DNA of 33,464 nt, from NCBI GenBank assembly GCA_047971245.1, contig JBKDZN010000072.1:1-33464 (forward strand), given 5' to 3'. The position numbers were made by a program, and so were the translations under genes. This DNA comes from CADEDH01 sp047971245. Its GTDB lineage: Bacteria; Actinomycetota; Acidimicrobiia; Acidimicrobiales; SZUA-35. Below the pieces are notes generated by a model. It was not told the DNA's origin, ran no database searches, and saw only the letters and a list, made by a program, of their open reading frames with translations. This document shows, piece by piece, positions 22,325 to 32,066 of the stretch. Each line of letters starts with the position of its first letter. Positions within the stretch are counted from its first letter, which is position 1.

Positions 22325-25300
22325 GTGGCCAAGTCGATCACCTGCGGGCACTGTGGCGGCACCCATGCGTCGGTGGCGGAGGTGCGCGCCTGTTCGCTCA
22401 ACCCGCCGCCCGCCGACCCGCCACCGACCGGCCCGTCTTCCGCCCACCCCCCTTCCCTCTACCCCTCACCGCCCGCCGGTACCGCCGGCCCGGGCCCGGC
22501 ACCGGCGGCGACCCGCACCCTGCCCGGGCCTCCCGAGCGTTGGGCCGGGCCGGAGGCGTTGGGCCGGATCCTGATCGTTCCCACCGGCACCGCCGCGCCG
22601 GCCCCCTGGACCGACCGGCCCCGGATCGCGGCCTCGGTCGATGCCGATCCCGACACCGTGGCCCGGCTCCACCGGGCCTGGCGCGAACGGGAACGGGTGG
22701 TCGTCGACTGGTCGGGGCCGTGGCCGCCCCCCGCCGCCGCCCGGTTCGAGGTCCCCTTCTCCCGGCTCGGCCCCGACACCGAGCTCCCCGGCGAACGCCT
22801 GCGGTTCGTGGTCACGGCGAACGCGGTGGTGGCCGTGGGCGACCGGGTCGGGTTCGCCCCGGTCGGCGACGCCATCGGGCTCGGAGCCACCATCGTGGAG
22901 CCGGCAGCCACCGGGGACCGCATCGCCGGCGACGTCGTATCCGGCGACGGCACCCCGATGTGGGTCGACGGCGGGCCTCTGTCGGTGCCGGCCGCCGCCG
23001 AACTGGACCCGCCGGCCCCACTCATCCCACGGGTGCACCTGGTGGCCGGACGGCTCCGGGCCGTGGCGGCCGACCCCGCCCCACCGGCCGCGGAACTCGC
23101 CCCCGATCAGCTCGCCGCGGTGGGCCACCCCGGCGGTCCGGCCCGGATCATCGCCCCGGCCGGTTCGGGCAAGACCCGGGTCATCACGGAGCGGACCCGG
23201 CACCTGGTCACCGATCGGGGCCTGCACCCCGCCACCGTCTCCCTGGTCGCCTACAACCGGCGGGCCCGGGCCGAGATGGCGGCCCGGTTGGACGATGTGG
23301 CCGGGCTCGACATCCGCACCCTCAACAGCCTGGCGCTGGCCATCGCCACCGGCCGCCGGCCCTTCACCGGGTCGGCCCGGCGGGACCGGGCCACCATCGA
23401 CGAGTTGGAGGCCCGCCGGCTGCTCGAACGGCTCGTCCCCGGACGGCGGCGCCGCTCCCTCACCGACCCGCTCGAGCCGTGGATCGACGCCCTCTCCGCG
23501 TGCCGGCTCGGCCTGCGGGATCCCGCCGAGGTGGAGGAGGCCTACGGGGCCGACGTGAGCGGCTTCGTCGACGTCCTGGCCCGCTACCGGGAGGAGCTGG
23601 CCCGCCGGGGCCAGCTGGACTACGACGAGCAGATCCTGGCCGCCATCGAGGTGCTCTGCACCGACCCGGTGGCCCGCGACGCCGCCCGCGCCGCGGCGTC
23701 CGTGCTCCTGGTCGACGAGTTCCAGGACCTCACCCCGGCCCACCTGCTCCTGATCCGCCTCATCGCCGGTCCCGCCGCCGAGGTGTTCGCGGTGGGCGAC
23801 GACGACCAGACCATCTACGGCTACACGGGGGCCTCCCCGACCTGGCTGATCGAGTTCGATCGCTTCTTCCCGGGCTCGGTCGACCATCCCCTCACCGTCA
23901 ACTACCGCTGCCCCCCGGCGGTGGTCACCGCGGCCGGCAACCTGCTCAGCCACAACCGTCGACGGGTCCCCAAGACGGTTGATCCGGCTCCGGGTCGCGC
24001 CGACGACGACGCCCTGTGGATCACCGGTGCCGTCCTCCCGCCCGCCGGATCAACCGAGATCCGGTCGACCTCGGCCCCGGCGCCCACCCCGACGACCGAC
24101 CCCGGACCGGCCCTGCCCCTCGATCCGGCCGGCCGCACCGGCGAACAGGTCCTCGTCGACCAGGTACGGGACCACCTCGCCGGCGGGGCCGAACCGTCGG
24201 ACGTGGCCGTCCTGGCCCGGGTGAACGCCGCCCTGCTCGCCCCCCTGCTCCACCTGGCCGACGCCGGCATCCCGGTGGCCCGCCCACCCGGTGTCGACGC
24301 CCGCATGTTGGACCGGTCCGGGACCGGCGCCGCCCTGGCCTGGCTGCGCCTGGCCGGCGCCCCCGAACAACGCCTGTCGGGCGACGACCTTCGCATGGTG
24401 CTGCGGCGGCCGCCGCGCTCGCTCCACCCCCGCATCGCCGACTGGGTCTGCGAGCAGGCCTCGGTGGCCGACCTGCGCCGTCTGGCCGGCCGGCTCAACA
24501 ACGAGCGGGACGCCACCACGGTGTCCGGTCTCGCCGACGACATCGCCGAGCTCCGGTCCCGTCACGACCGGGGCGTCCCGGCCGGTGAACTGCTCGACGC
24601 CGTCTACCACGAGATCGGGCTCATGGGTGCGGCCAGCCAGCTCGACCGGTCCCAGCGGGTGGCCCGCCGGGCCGCCCACGCTGACGAGCTCACCGCCCTG
24701 CGGGCCGTGGCCGACCTCGCCCCCGACGACACCGACCTCGGGGGAGGGCTCAGGGACCAGCTCGACGCCCTGCCCCCGCTGGGGGCGGCCGGACCGGTCG
24801 ATGACGGCCCGGCCCCTCCCCTGGTGACCCTGGCGACGATCCACGCCACCAAGGGCCTGGAGTGGCCGCACGTCATCGTCCACCGGGTCGGGGCCGAGCT
24901 CCATCCCCACACCCTGGCCGAGGATGTGGAGGAGGAACGTCGGGTGATGCACGTGGGAATCACCCGGGGCCGGGAGACGGTGCTGGTCAACGCAACCGCC
25001 ACCCGGGGCCCGGATGCGTCACCGTTCGTGTCCGAGCTCCTCCACCGGAGGCCGGCCGACCGGCCGTGGCCGACCGGGGCCGGATCGACCCGATCGGACG
25101 GCTCGGCCCGCAACCGGGACTCGGCCCCGGCGACCGGGCGGGCGCGAGGCGGGGGCCCGGCCCCGCGACGCGAGCCGTCCGGCCCCGGCGAGGCGGCCCG
25201 GCGCGAGGCCCTCACCGAGTGGCGCCGGGAGCGGAGCCGGACCGACGGGGTCCCGGCCTACATCGTGTTCGACAATGCCACCCTCGACGCCATCGCCGCC

Positions 25301-25414
25301 GGGTCGCCGAGCACCCTCGGTGACCTGGGCAAGGTCAAGGGGATCGGACCGGCCAAGTTGGAGCGCTACGGCGCCGACGTCCTCGCCGTCCTGGCCGATC
25401 AGGCCCCGGGTTGA
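22325..25414 (+). CDS. UvrD/PcrA-family helicase with N-terminal zinc motif and C-terminal HRDC domain (UvrD2-like)
   Basis: 1029 aa, SF1A 3'-5' DNA helicase. The GTG at 22325 begins with a compact C-G-H-C-G-G-T-H and a further Cys nine residues on, a likely zinc knuckle. Residues about 30-255 are a Pro-rich linker and a beta-rich segment I do not recognise. The helicase core starts about 260: Walker A with K283 (A-G-S-G-K-T-R), motif II D464-E-F-Q-D, motif III V-G-D-D-D-Q-T-I-Y-G-Y, N-Y-R-C-P, then T-I-H-A-T-K-G-L-E-W and V-G-I-T-R-G. The last ~75 residues are an HRDC domain ending K-G-I-G-P-A-K-L-E-R-Y-G. Mycobacterial UvrD2 also pairs a UvrD core with HRDC but is only about 700 aa; the extra N-terminal part is unusual. 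It probably acts in DNA repair or replication restart. Confidence 0.92.
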   Translation: MAKSITCGHCGGTHASVAEVRACSLNPPPADPPPTGPSSAHPPSLYPSPPAGTAGPGPAPAATRTLPGPPERWAGPEALGRILIVPTGTAAPAPWTDRPRIAASVDADPDTVARLHRAWRERERVVVDWSGPWPPPAAARFEVPFSRLGPDTELPGERLRFVVTANAVVAVGDRVGFAPVGDAIGLGATIVEPAATGDRIAGDVVSGDGTPMWVDGGPLSVPAAAELDPPAPLIPRVHLVAGRLRAVAADPAPPAAELAPDQLAAVGHPGGPARIIAPAGSGKTRVITERTRHLVTDRGLHPATVSLVAYNRRARAEMAARLDDVAGLDIRTLNSLALAIATGRRPFTGSARRDRATIDELEARRLLERLVPGRRRRSLTDPLEPWIDALSACRLGLRDPAEVEEAYGADVSGFVDVLARYREELARRGQLDYDEQILAAIEVLCTDPVARDAARAAASVLLVDEFQDLTPAHLLLIRLIAGPAAEVFAVGDDDQTIYGYTGASPTWLIEFDRFFPGSVDHPLTVNYRCPPAVVTAAGNLLSHNRRRVPKTVDPAPGRADDDALWITGAVLPPAGSTEIRSTSAPAPTPTTDPGPALPLDPAGRTGEQVLVDQVRDHLAGGAEPSDVAVLARVNAALLAPLLHLADAGIPVARPPGVDARMLDRSGTGAALAWLRLAGAPEQRLSGDDLRMVLRRPPRSLHPRIADWVCEQASVADLRRLAGRLNNERDATTVSGLADDIAELRSRHDRGVPAGELLDAVYHEIGLMGAASQLDRSQRVARRAAHADELTALRAVADLAPDDTDLGGGLRDQLDALPPLGAAGPVDDGPAPPLVTLATIHATKGLEWPHVIVHRVGAELHPHTLAEDVEEERRVMHVGITRGRETVLVNATATRGPDASPFVSELLHRRPADRPWPTGAGSTRSDGSARNRDSAPATGRARGGGPAPRREPSGPGEAARREALTEWRRERSRTDGVPAYIVFDNATLDAIAAGSPSTLGDLGKVKGIGPAKLERYGADVLAVLADQAPG

Positions 25415-25444
25415 GCGGACGGGCCACCACCCCGACCGCGGCGT

Positions 25445-25450
25445 TACCGT
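25445..25450 (+). promoter_or_regulatory. -10 element of a probable leaderless promoter (TACCGT)
   Basis: TACCGT, then seven bases, then the fumarase ATG at 25458. No good Shine-Dalgarno is present apart from a GGGG run. Confidence 0.4.
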
Positions 25451-25457
25451 GGGGCCC

Positions 25458-27092
<1,635 letters not shown>

Positions 27093-27106
27093 GCGGGGCC
27101 ACCGGG

Positions 27107-28861
27107 GTGACGACGGCCGTGGCCGAACCGACCACGCCCCTCGGCCTCGACGGTGACACCACCATCGAGATCGAGGACTTCACCAGCTCCACCGACTCCA
27201 CCCCGGGCAACGGCCCCGGCGACTACCGGACCGACACCGATACCGACATCGTGGCCGGCGCCACCGGTCACTATGTCGGCTGGACCTCGCCCGGCGAGAC
27301 CCTCACCTATGACCTCACCGTGGCTCGCCCCGGCACCTACCGCGGCGTCATGTCGGTGCAGACGGCGCTGGGCCAGGATCTCACCATCGACCTGACCGTA
27401 GACGGGGTCACGGTGCCCGTCACCGTCCCCGGCGCCCAGACCGAGGATTGGGTCGAGGTGCCCGTCACCCTCCCCGACCTCGACGCCGGATCCCACACCC
27501 TCACCCTCCGGTTCAACGGCGGCGGGATCAAGGCCGACTACCTGGACCTCGCTTGGTCGCCCCTCCCCCACCCGGTGGCCGCCACCGGCACGACCCGGGT
27601 GGAGGCCGAGGACTTCGCCTCGGGGGTCGACACCACCTCCGGCAACACGCCCGGCGCCTACCGCAACGACACCGACGTGGACGTGGCCGCCGGCGCCACC
27701 GGCTACTACGTGGGCTGGACGAGCTCCGGGGAGTCGGTGAGCTACGACCTGCAGGTGGCCGAGGGCGGCGATCACACCGCCTCGCTCGCCATGCAAACCT
27801 CCGTCGGGCGCGACCGGGCCCTGGCCGTCCTGGTGGACGGGGTCGAGGCGGGCACGGTCACGGTGCCCGGGGCACCCACCAACGGGTGGACCACCGTCTC
27901 CCTGCCCCTCACCCTGCCGGCCGGTGACCATTCCCTGACCGTCCGGTTCGACGCCTCCGGCGTGAAACTCGACTATCTCGACCTGGCCGGGGTGGTCGCC
28001 TTCACCCCGGCGTACCCGGGCCGGCCGGCAGCGGGCGACGTCGCCTGGGGGGCGAACTACGGGGGCGATGCCGGGAGCACCGTCGAGGGGCGCTACGAGG
28101 ACGCGGCCGGACAGCCCCTGGAGGTGAACCGGACCTTCTACCAGTGGAAACAGATGAACGGCGCCCTGTTGCGGCAGGTCGACGCCGACGTGGCGGCCGG
28201 TCGGATCCCGTGGGTGTCGGTGAAGGGCAACCCCGGAGGCCAGGTCGACTGGACCGGCATCGGGGACGGCGCCTACGACGCCGACCTCGACGCCATGCTG
28301 CTGGCCCTGGACGCCCACGACGCACCGATCATCCTGACGGTCCATCATGAGCCGGAGGGCGGCGGCGTGTCCGGCAACACGCCCGACGACCCGGCCGGAC
28401 CGGCAGCCCACGTTCGCATGAACACCCACGTCCGCGAGCGTATGGACGCGGTCGGCATCGAGAACGTGGCCCTCGCCCCGATCCTCATGGCCTACACCTG
28501 GGACGACCGTTCGGGTCGTGACCCAGACGCCTGGTGGGTCGACGGCGTCTACGATTTCCTCGGTGTCGACGCCTACAGCTTCACCGACGGTCAGGGCCTG
28601 GCCGGCGATGCGCTGGTCGGCGAGGTCCGCCAGTGGGCGGCCCAGAAGGGTGTCGACATCGGGATCGGCGAGTGGGGCATGCGCGGTGACGGTCACGACG
28701 TGCGGGCCTGGTACGACGACGCGGTGGGCTCCGCCGATGACGGGCGGGGAGCCCGCATCGTGATCCAGACGGTGTTCGACAATCCGGGTGGCGAGCACGG
28801 CCCGTGGACCCTGGACGAGGCCCAGCTGGCCGAGTTCATCGAGATCCTCGACGAACAGTGA
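27107..28861 (+). CDS. two CBM6-like modules plus GH26-like glycosidase domain
   Basis: 584 aa, GTG start 14 bases after the fumarase stop. Residues about 18-150 and 160-292 are two similar beta-sandwich modules of the CBM6/DUF5010 type (E-A-E-D-F or E-I-E-D-F openings, Y-V-G-W-T, Y-L-D-L-A endings), products of an internal duplication. Residues about 300-584 look like a (beta/alpha)8 glycosidase: H-H-E415-P-E resembles an acid/base Glu of GH26-like enzymes, and G-E522-W-G the nucleophile. It would cleave a beta-glycan such as mannan or glucan (inference). No signal peptide or membrane helix is visible, which is odd for a carbohydrate-binding enzyme: the true start could differ, export could be non-classical, or the target may be internal. 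A 12-bp hairpin follows the stop. Confidence 0.85.
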   Translation: MTTAVAEPTTPLGLDGDTTIEIEDFTSSTDSTPGNGPGDYRTDTDTDIVAGATGHYVGWTSPGETLTYDLTVARPGTYRGVMSVQTALGQDLTIDLTVDGVTVPVTVPGAQTEDWVEVPVTLPDLDAGSHTLTLRFNGGGIKADYLDLAWSPLPHPVAATGTTRVEAEDFASGVDTTSGNTPGAYRNDTDVDVAAGATGYYVGWTSSGESVSYDLQVAEGGDHTASLAMQTSVGRDRALAVLVDGVEAGTVTVPGAPTNGWTTVSLPLTLPAGDHSLTVRFDASGVKLDYLDLAGVVAFTPAYPGRPAAGDVAWGANYGGDAGSTVEGRYEDAAGQPLEVNRTFYQWKQMNGALLRQVDADVAAGRIPWVSVKGNPGGQVDWTGIGDGAYDADLDAMLLALDAHDAPIILTVHHEPEGGGVSGNTPDDPAGPAAHVRMNTHVRERMDAVGIENVALAPILMAYTWDDRSGRDPDAWWVDGVYDFLGVDAYSFTDGQGLAGDALVGEVRQWAAQKGVDIGIGEWGMRGDGHDVRAWYDDAVGSADDGRGARIVIQTVFDNPGGEHGPWTLDEAQLAEFIEILDEQ

Positions 28862-28866
28862 CCCTG

Positions 28867-28898
28867 CGGGCGGCCGGTTTCAGCGCACCGGCCGCCCG
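28867..28898. terminator. bidirectional hairpin, 12-bp perfect stem
   Basis: The arm at 28867-28878 (CGGGCGGCCGGT) is exactly complementary to 28887-28898, with an eight-base loop. It starts six bases after the glycosidase stop and overlaps the minus-strand M20 peptidase stop, so it can end both convergent transcripts. Confidence 0.65.
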
Positions 28899-30370
28899 GC
28901 GTCGGCCGCCGCGTCGAGCACGACGGCGATGACCCGGGTCAGCTTCTCGGCGTAGGCGAGGTCGATGAACTCGTTGGGGCCGTGCGCGTTGGAGCCCGGG
29001 CCCAGCACCCCGGTGATCACGAACTGGGCGTCGGGAGACCGTTCGGCCAGCATCCCCATGAACGGGATCGAGCCCCCCTCCCCCATCATGTGCACCGGCC
29101 GGCCGACCACCTCGGTGGCCGCCGTATCGAGGGCGTGGCGCAGCCAGGGGGCGAGAGCAGGGGAGTCCCAACCGTCGGCCGAGAACCCATCGGTGAACCG
29201 GACCCGGGCCCCGTACGGCGGATCGGCCTCGAGTAGACGTCCCAGTTCGGCGACCGCGGCGGCGGCGTCGCCGGTGGGCGGCACCCGCAGCGACAGGCGC
29301 AGGGTGGTGGAGGGCCGCAGCACGTTGCCCGCCGTCGCCGCAGGCGGCAGGCCGTCCGCCCCGACCACCGACAGGGCGGCCCGCCAGGTGACCGCCAGTT
29401 CGGCCTCGACCGGATCGTCGGTGGTGGTACGAGCCCCGGGGACGAGCGGGATCCCATCTCCCGGACGGTGACCGAGGGCGGCGGCCATGGCCGTCACCTC
29501 CTCGACACGGTGGGGCGGTATGGGCACGTCGACCGTGGTCAGCCGCACCTGGCCGGTGGCCACGTCCTCGACCCGGTCGAGCAGACCCCGGGCGATCCGG
29601 AAGGTGGAGGGCACCAGCCCGGAGACGGCCCCGGAGTGGAGGCCTTCGCCGACGATGTCGACCTCGAGCGACCCACCGCACACCCCCCGCAACGATGTGG
29701 TCAGCCACATCCGTTCGTAGTCGGCGCACCCGGAGTCGAGGCACACGACCAGCTCGACCCGGCCGAGCCGGTCGGCGAGGGCCTCGATGTGGGCCGGCAG
29801 GACGGGGCTGCCGGACTCCTCGGAGGCCTCGATGAGCACGAGCAACCGGGGGTGGGACCCGCCCGACGCCTGGACCGCCTCGATGGCGGTACAGGAGGCG
29901 AACGCGGCGTAGCCGTCGTCGGCGCCACCCCGCCCGTAGAGGCGGCCGTCCTCGATCACCGGGGTCCAGGGGCCGAGCCCGTCCCGCCACCCCGTCATCT
30001 CGGGCTGCTTGTCGAGGTGGCCGTACAGCAGGACCGTCGGGGTGGGCGCCCCGGCGGGGTCGGGGACGGTTCCGGGCCCGACCCCCGGGCCCGGCTCACG
30101 GCCCGGGGCGAACGGGGCCACCTCGGCCACGATCAGCGGGGTGCGGCCCGCCGGCCGCCGGACCTCGACGGTCAGACCCCGGATGGGTCGGGCCGCCATC
30201 CAGGCCCGCACCTGCTCCACCGCCTCGTCGAGGTGACCGGTCTCGGCCCAGTCCGCGTCGAAGGCCGGGGACAGGGCCGGGATGGTGATGTAGCGGCGTA
30301 ACTGGTCGACGATGTCATCCCGCCAGCGGCGGGCCACCAGGTCGGCTGTGGCCGAGGAGTCGAGACTCAT
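28880..30370 (-). CDS. M20 family zinc peptidase/amidohydrolase
   Basis: 496 aa from the ATG at 30370; the frame is open upstream, but that part is antisense-like. It is a di-zinc exopeptidase of the CPG2/dipeptidase type. Metal ligands: H118 in Y-G-H-L-D-K-Q-P-E (with catalytic Asp 120), the bridging Asp in G-R-G-G-A-D-D-G-Y, the Glu pair in E-A-S-E-E-S-G-S, an Asp in C-L-D-S-G-C, and the C-terminal region M-G-E-G-G-S-I-P-F. The dimerisation lid lies in the middle (about 250-400). It probably cleaves small peptides or N-acyl amino acids in the cytoplasm. It sits 37 bp downstream of the acyl-CoA synthetase on the same strand, so the two are probably co-transcribed. Confidence 0.92.
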   Translation of the reverse strand: MSLDSSATADLVARRWRDDIVDQLRRYITIPALSPAFDADWAETGHLDEAVEQVRAWMAARPIRGLTVEVRRPAGRTPLIVAEVAPFAPGREPGPGVGPGTVPDPAGAPTPTVLLYGHLDKQPEMTGWRDGLGPWTPVIEDGRLYGRGGADDGYAAFASCTAIEAVQASGGSHPRLLVLIEASEESGSPVLPAHIEALADRLGRVELVVCLDSGCADYERMWLTTSLRGVCGGSLEVDIVGEGLHSGAVSGLVPSTFRIARGLLDRVEDVATGQVRLTTVDVPIPPHRVEEVTAMAAALGHRPGDGIPLVPGARTTTDDPVEAELAVTWRAALSVVGADGLPPAATAGNVLRPSTTLRLSLRVPPTGDAAAAVAELGRLLEADPPYGARVRFTDGFSADGWDSPALAPWLRHALDTAATEVVGRPVHMMGEGGSIPFMGMLAERSPDAQFVITGVLGPGSNAHGPNEFIDLAYAEKLTRVIAVVLDAAADAGRPVR

Positions 30371-30407
30371 GCCACCAGTCAACCCGGCACGACCGGAACC
30401 GGTGATG

Positions 30408-31943
30408 TCAGTTGACCATCTTCTCCCGGCCCTCCCAGTAGGGGGCCCGCAACTTGTACTTCTGGAGCTTGCCGGTGGCGGTCCGCTCCAGGGAGTCACG
30501 GGTCTCCACCGTGGTGGGACACTTGTAGTGGGTGAGCCGGTCCCGGCAGTAGCCGATCAGCTCCTCCTCGGTGGCGGTCGAGCCGGGAGCCAGGACGACC
30601 AGGGCCTTCACCGTCTCCCCCCATTTCTCGTGGGGGACCCCGATGACGGCCACCTCGTTCACGTCGGGGTGGGAGAACAGGACGTCCTCGACCTCGATCG
30701 ACGAGACGTTCTCGCCGCCGGAGATGATCACGTCCTTCTTGCGGTCGGTGATCGAGTAGTAGCCCTCCTCGTCGGCGAAGCCTCCGTCGCCGGTGTGGAA
30801 CCAGCCGCCCTCAAGCGCCTCTGCGGTGGCCTCGGGGTTGTCCCAGTAGCCCTGGAGGATGTGGTTGCCCCGGGCCAGGATCTCGCCCGATTCGCTGGTC
30901 CGGAGGGAGATCCCGATGGCGGGCGCGCCGGCCCGGCCCAGCTTCTTGGCCCGGTCGGCATCCGACAGGTCGTCCCACTCCTGGCGGTTGCGGCTCATGG
31001 TGAGCAGGGGGGCGGTCTCAGTGAGCCCGTAGATCTGGATGAACTCCCAACCCAGCTCGGCCTCCATCCGCTCGATGGTGCGGGTGGGGGGCGGGGCGCC
31101 GGCCACGATCATGCGGACCTTGTCCCGGCCGGGGATCTCGCCGTCCCACGTCTCGGCCGCATCCAGCACCGCGGCGCACACCGCCGGCGCACCGCACATC
31201 AGGGTCACCCCGTGCTCGTCGATCCGGCGCAGGATCTCTGTCCCGTCCACCTTGCGCAGCACCACGTGTTTCACGCCCATGCCGGTGACCGTGTAGAGCA
31301 TGCCCCACCCGTCGCAGTGGAACATCGGCAGGGTGTGGAGGTAGACGTCGCGGTCGTTGACCCCGGCGTGCCAACCGAAGGTGACGGCGTTGGTCCAGCG
31401 GGCCCGGTGCGTCTGTTCGACCCCTTTGGGCCTCGCCGTGGTCCCCGAGGTGTAGTTGATCGACGCCACCGCGTCCTCGTCCGGGGTCCATGGCTGGGGC
31501 TCGCCGTCGGTGCCGGTCCACACCTCGTCGGCCTCGCTGCCGATGATCCACCGGTGCTTGCAGTCCACCCCGGCGAGGTCATCGGCGAGCTCCGGGTCGA
31601 TCAACAGGGCCTCGGCCCCACAATGATCGACGATGTAGGAGACCTCGTCGGCACCGAGCCGGAAGTTGATGGGCACGAACACCCGGCCGTTGCCCCCGAC
31701 CCCGAAGAACGAGGCCAGCAGCCGCGACGAGTTGTGCGACACCATGGCGACCCGGGCACCCATACCGATGCCGAGATTGTCCATGGCCACACCCATCCTG
31801 CGGCGGACGTTGCCCAGATCCCGGTAGGTCAGATCGCGTACCGGCGGTGCCACCTGATCCGGCTCGTCGACGATGGCGACCCGGTCCGGATAGACCGAGA
31901 TCGCCCGGTCGAGAAAGTCATTGATCGTCAAGGGGACCTTCAC
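30408..31943 (-). CDS. AMP-forming acyl-CoA synthetase (FadD-like)
   Basis: 511 aa. The GTG at 31943 is fixed by AAGGAG seven bases upstream; the frame continues 5' but without homology. It activates a carboxylic acid with ATP and CoA. ANL-family motifs: Y-T-S-G-T-T-A-R-P-K-G-V (P-loop-like, about 175-186), Y-G-L-T-E, the hinge D-R-K-K-D-V-I-I-S-G-G-E-N-V and the catalytic Lys in T-A-T-G-K-L-Q-K-Y. The pattern resembles medium/long-chain enzymes annotated FadD3/FadD-like; the chain-length preference cannot be set. With the acyl-CoA dehydrogenase and CoA-transferases nearby it suggests acid catabolism. It is divergent from the thioredoxin-NHL gene. Confidence 0.94.
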   Translation of the reverse strand: MKVPLTINDFLDRAISVYPDRVAIVDEPDQVAPPVRDLTYRDLGNVRRRMGVAMDNLGIGMGARVAMVSHNSSRLLASFFGVGGNGRVFVPINFRLGADEVSYIVDHCGAEALLIDPELADDLAGVDCKHRWIIGSEADEVWTGTDGEPQPWTPDEDAVASINYTSGTTARPKGVEQTHRARWTNAVTFGWHAGVNDRDVYLHTLPMFHCDGWGMLYTVTGMGVKHVVLRKVDGTEILRRIDEHGVTLMCGAPAVCAAVLDAAETWDGEIPGRDKVRMIVAGAPPPTRTIERMEAELGWEFIQIYGLTETAPLLTMSRNRQEWDDLSDADRAKKLGRAGAPAIGISLRTSESGEILARGNHILQGYWDNPEATAEALEGGWFHTGDGGFADEEGYYSITDRKKDVIISGGENVSSIEVEDVLFSHPDVNEVAVIGVPHEKWGETVKALVVLAPGSTATEEELIGYCRDRLTHYKCPTTVETRDSLERTATGKLQKYKLRAPYWEGREKMVN

Positions 31944-32066
31944 TGCCCGCTCCTTCGCGTTGCGACCGACGTCACCGGCAACATAGCCCGACGACACCTC
32001 CGCCACCCAGATCCGGCCGCCGGGTGACCGCCTCAAGTGCGCCACGGGCCGGCCGACGGGGAGACC

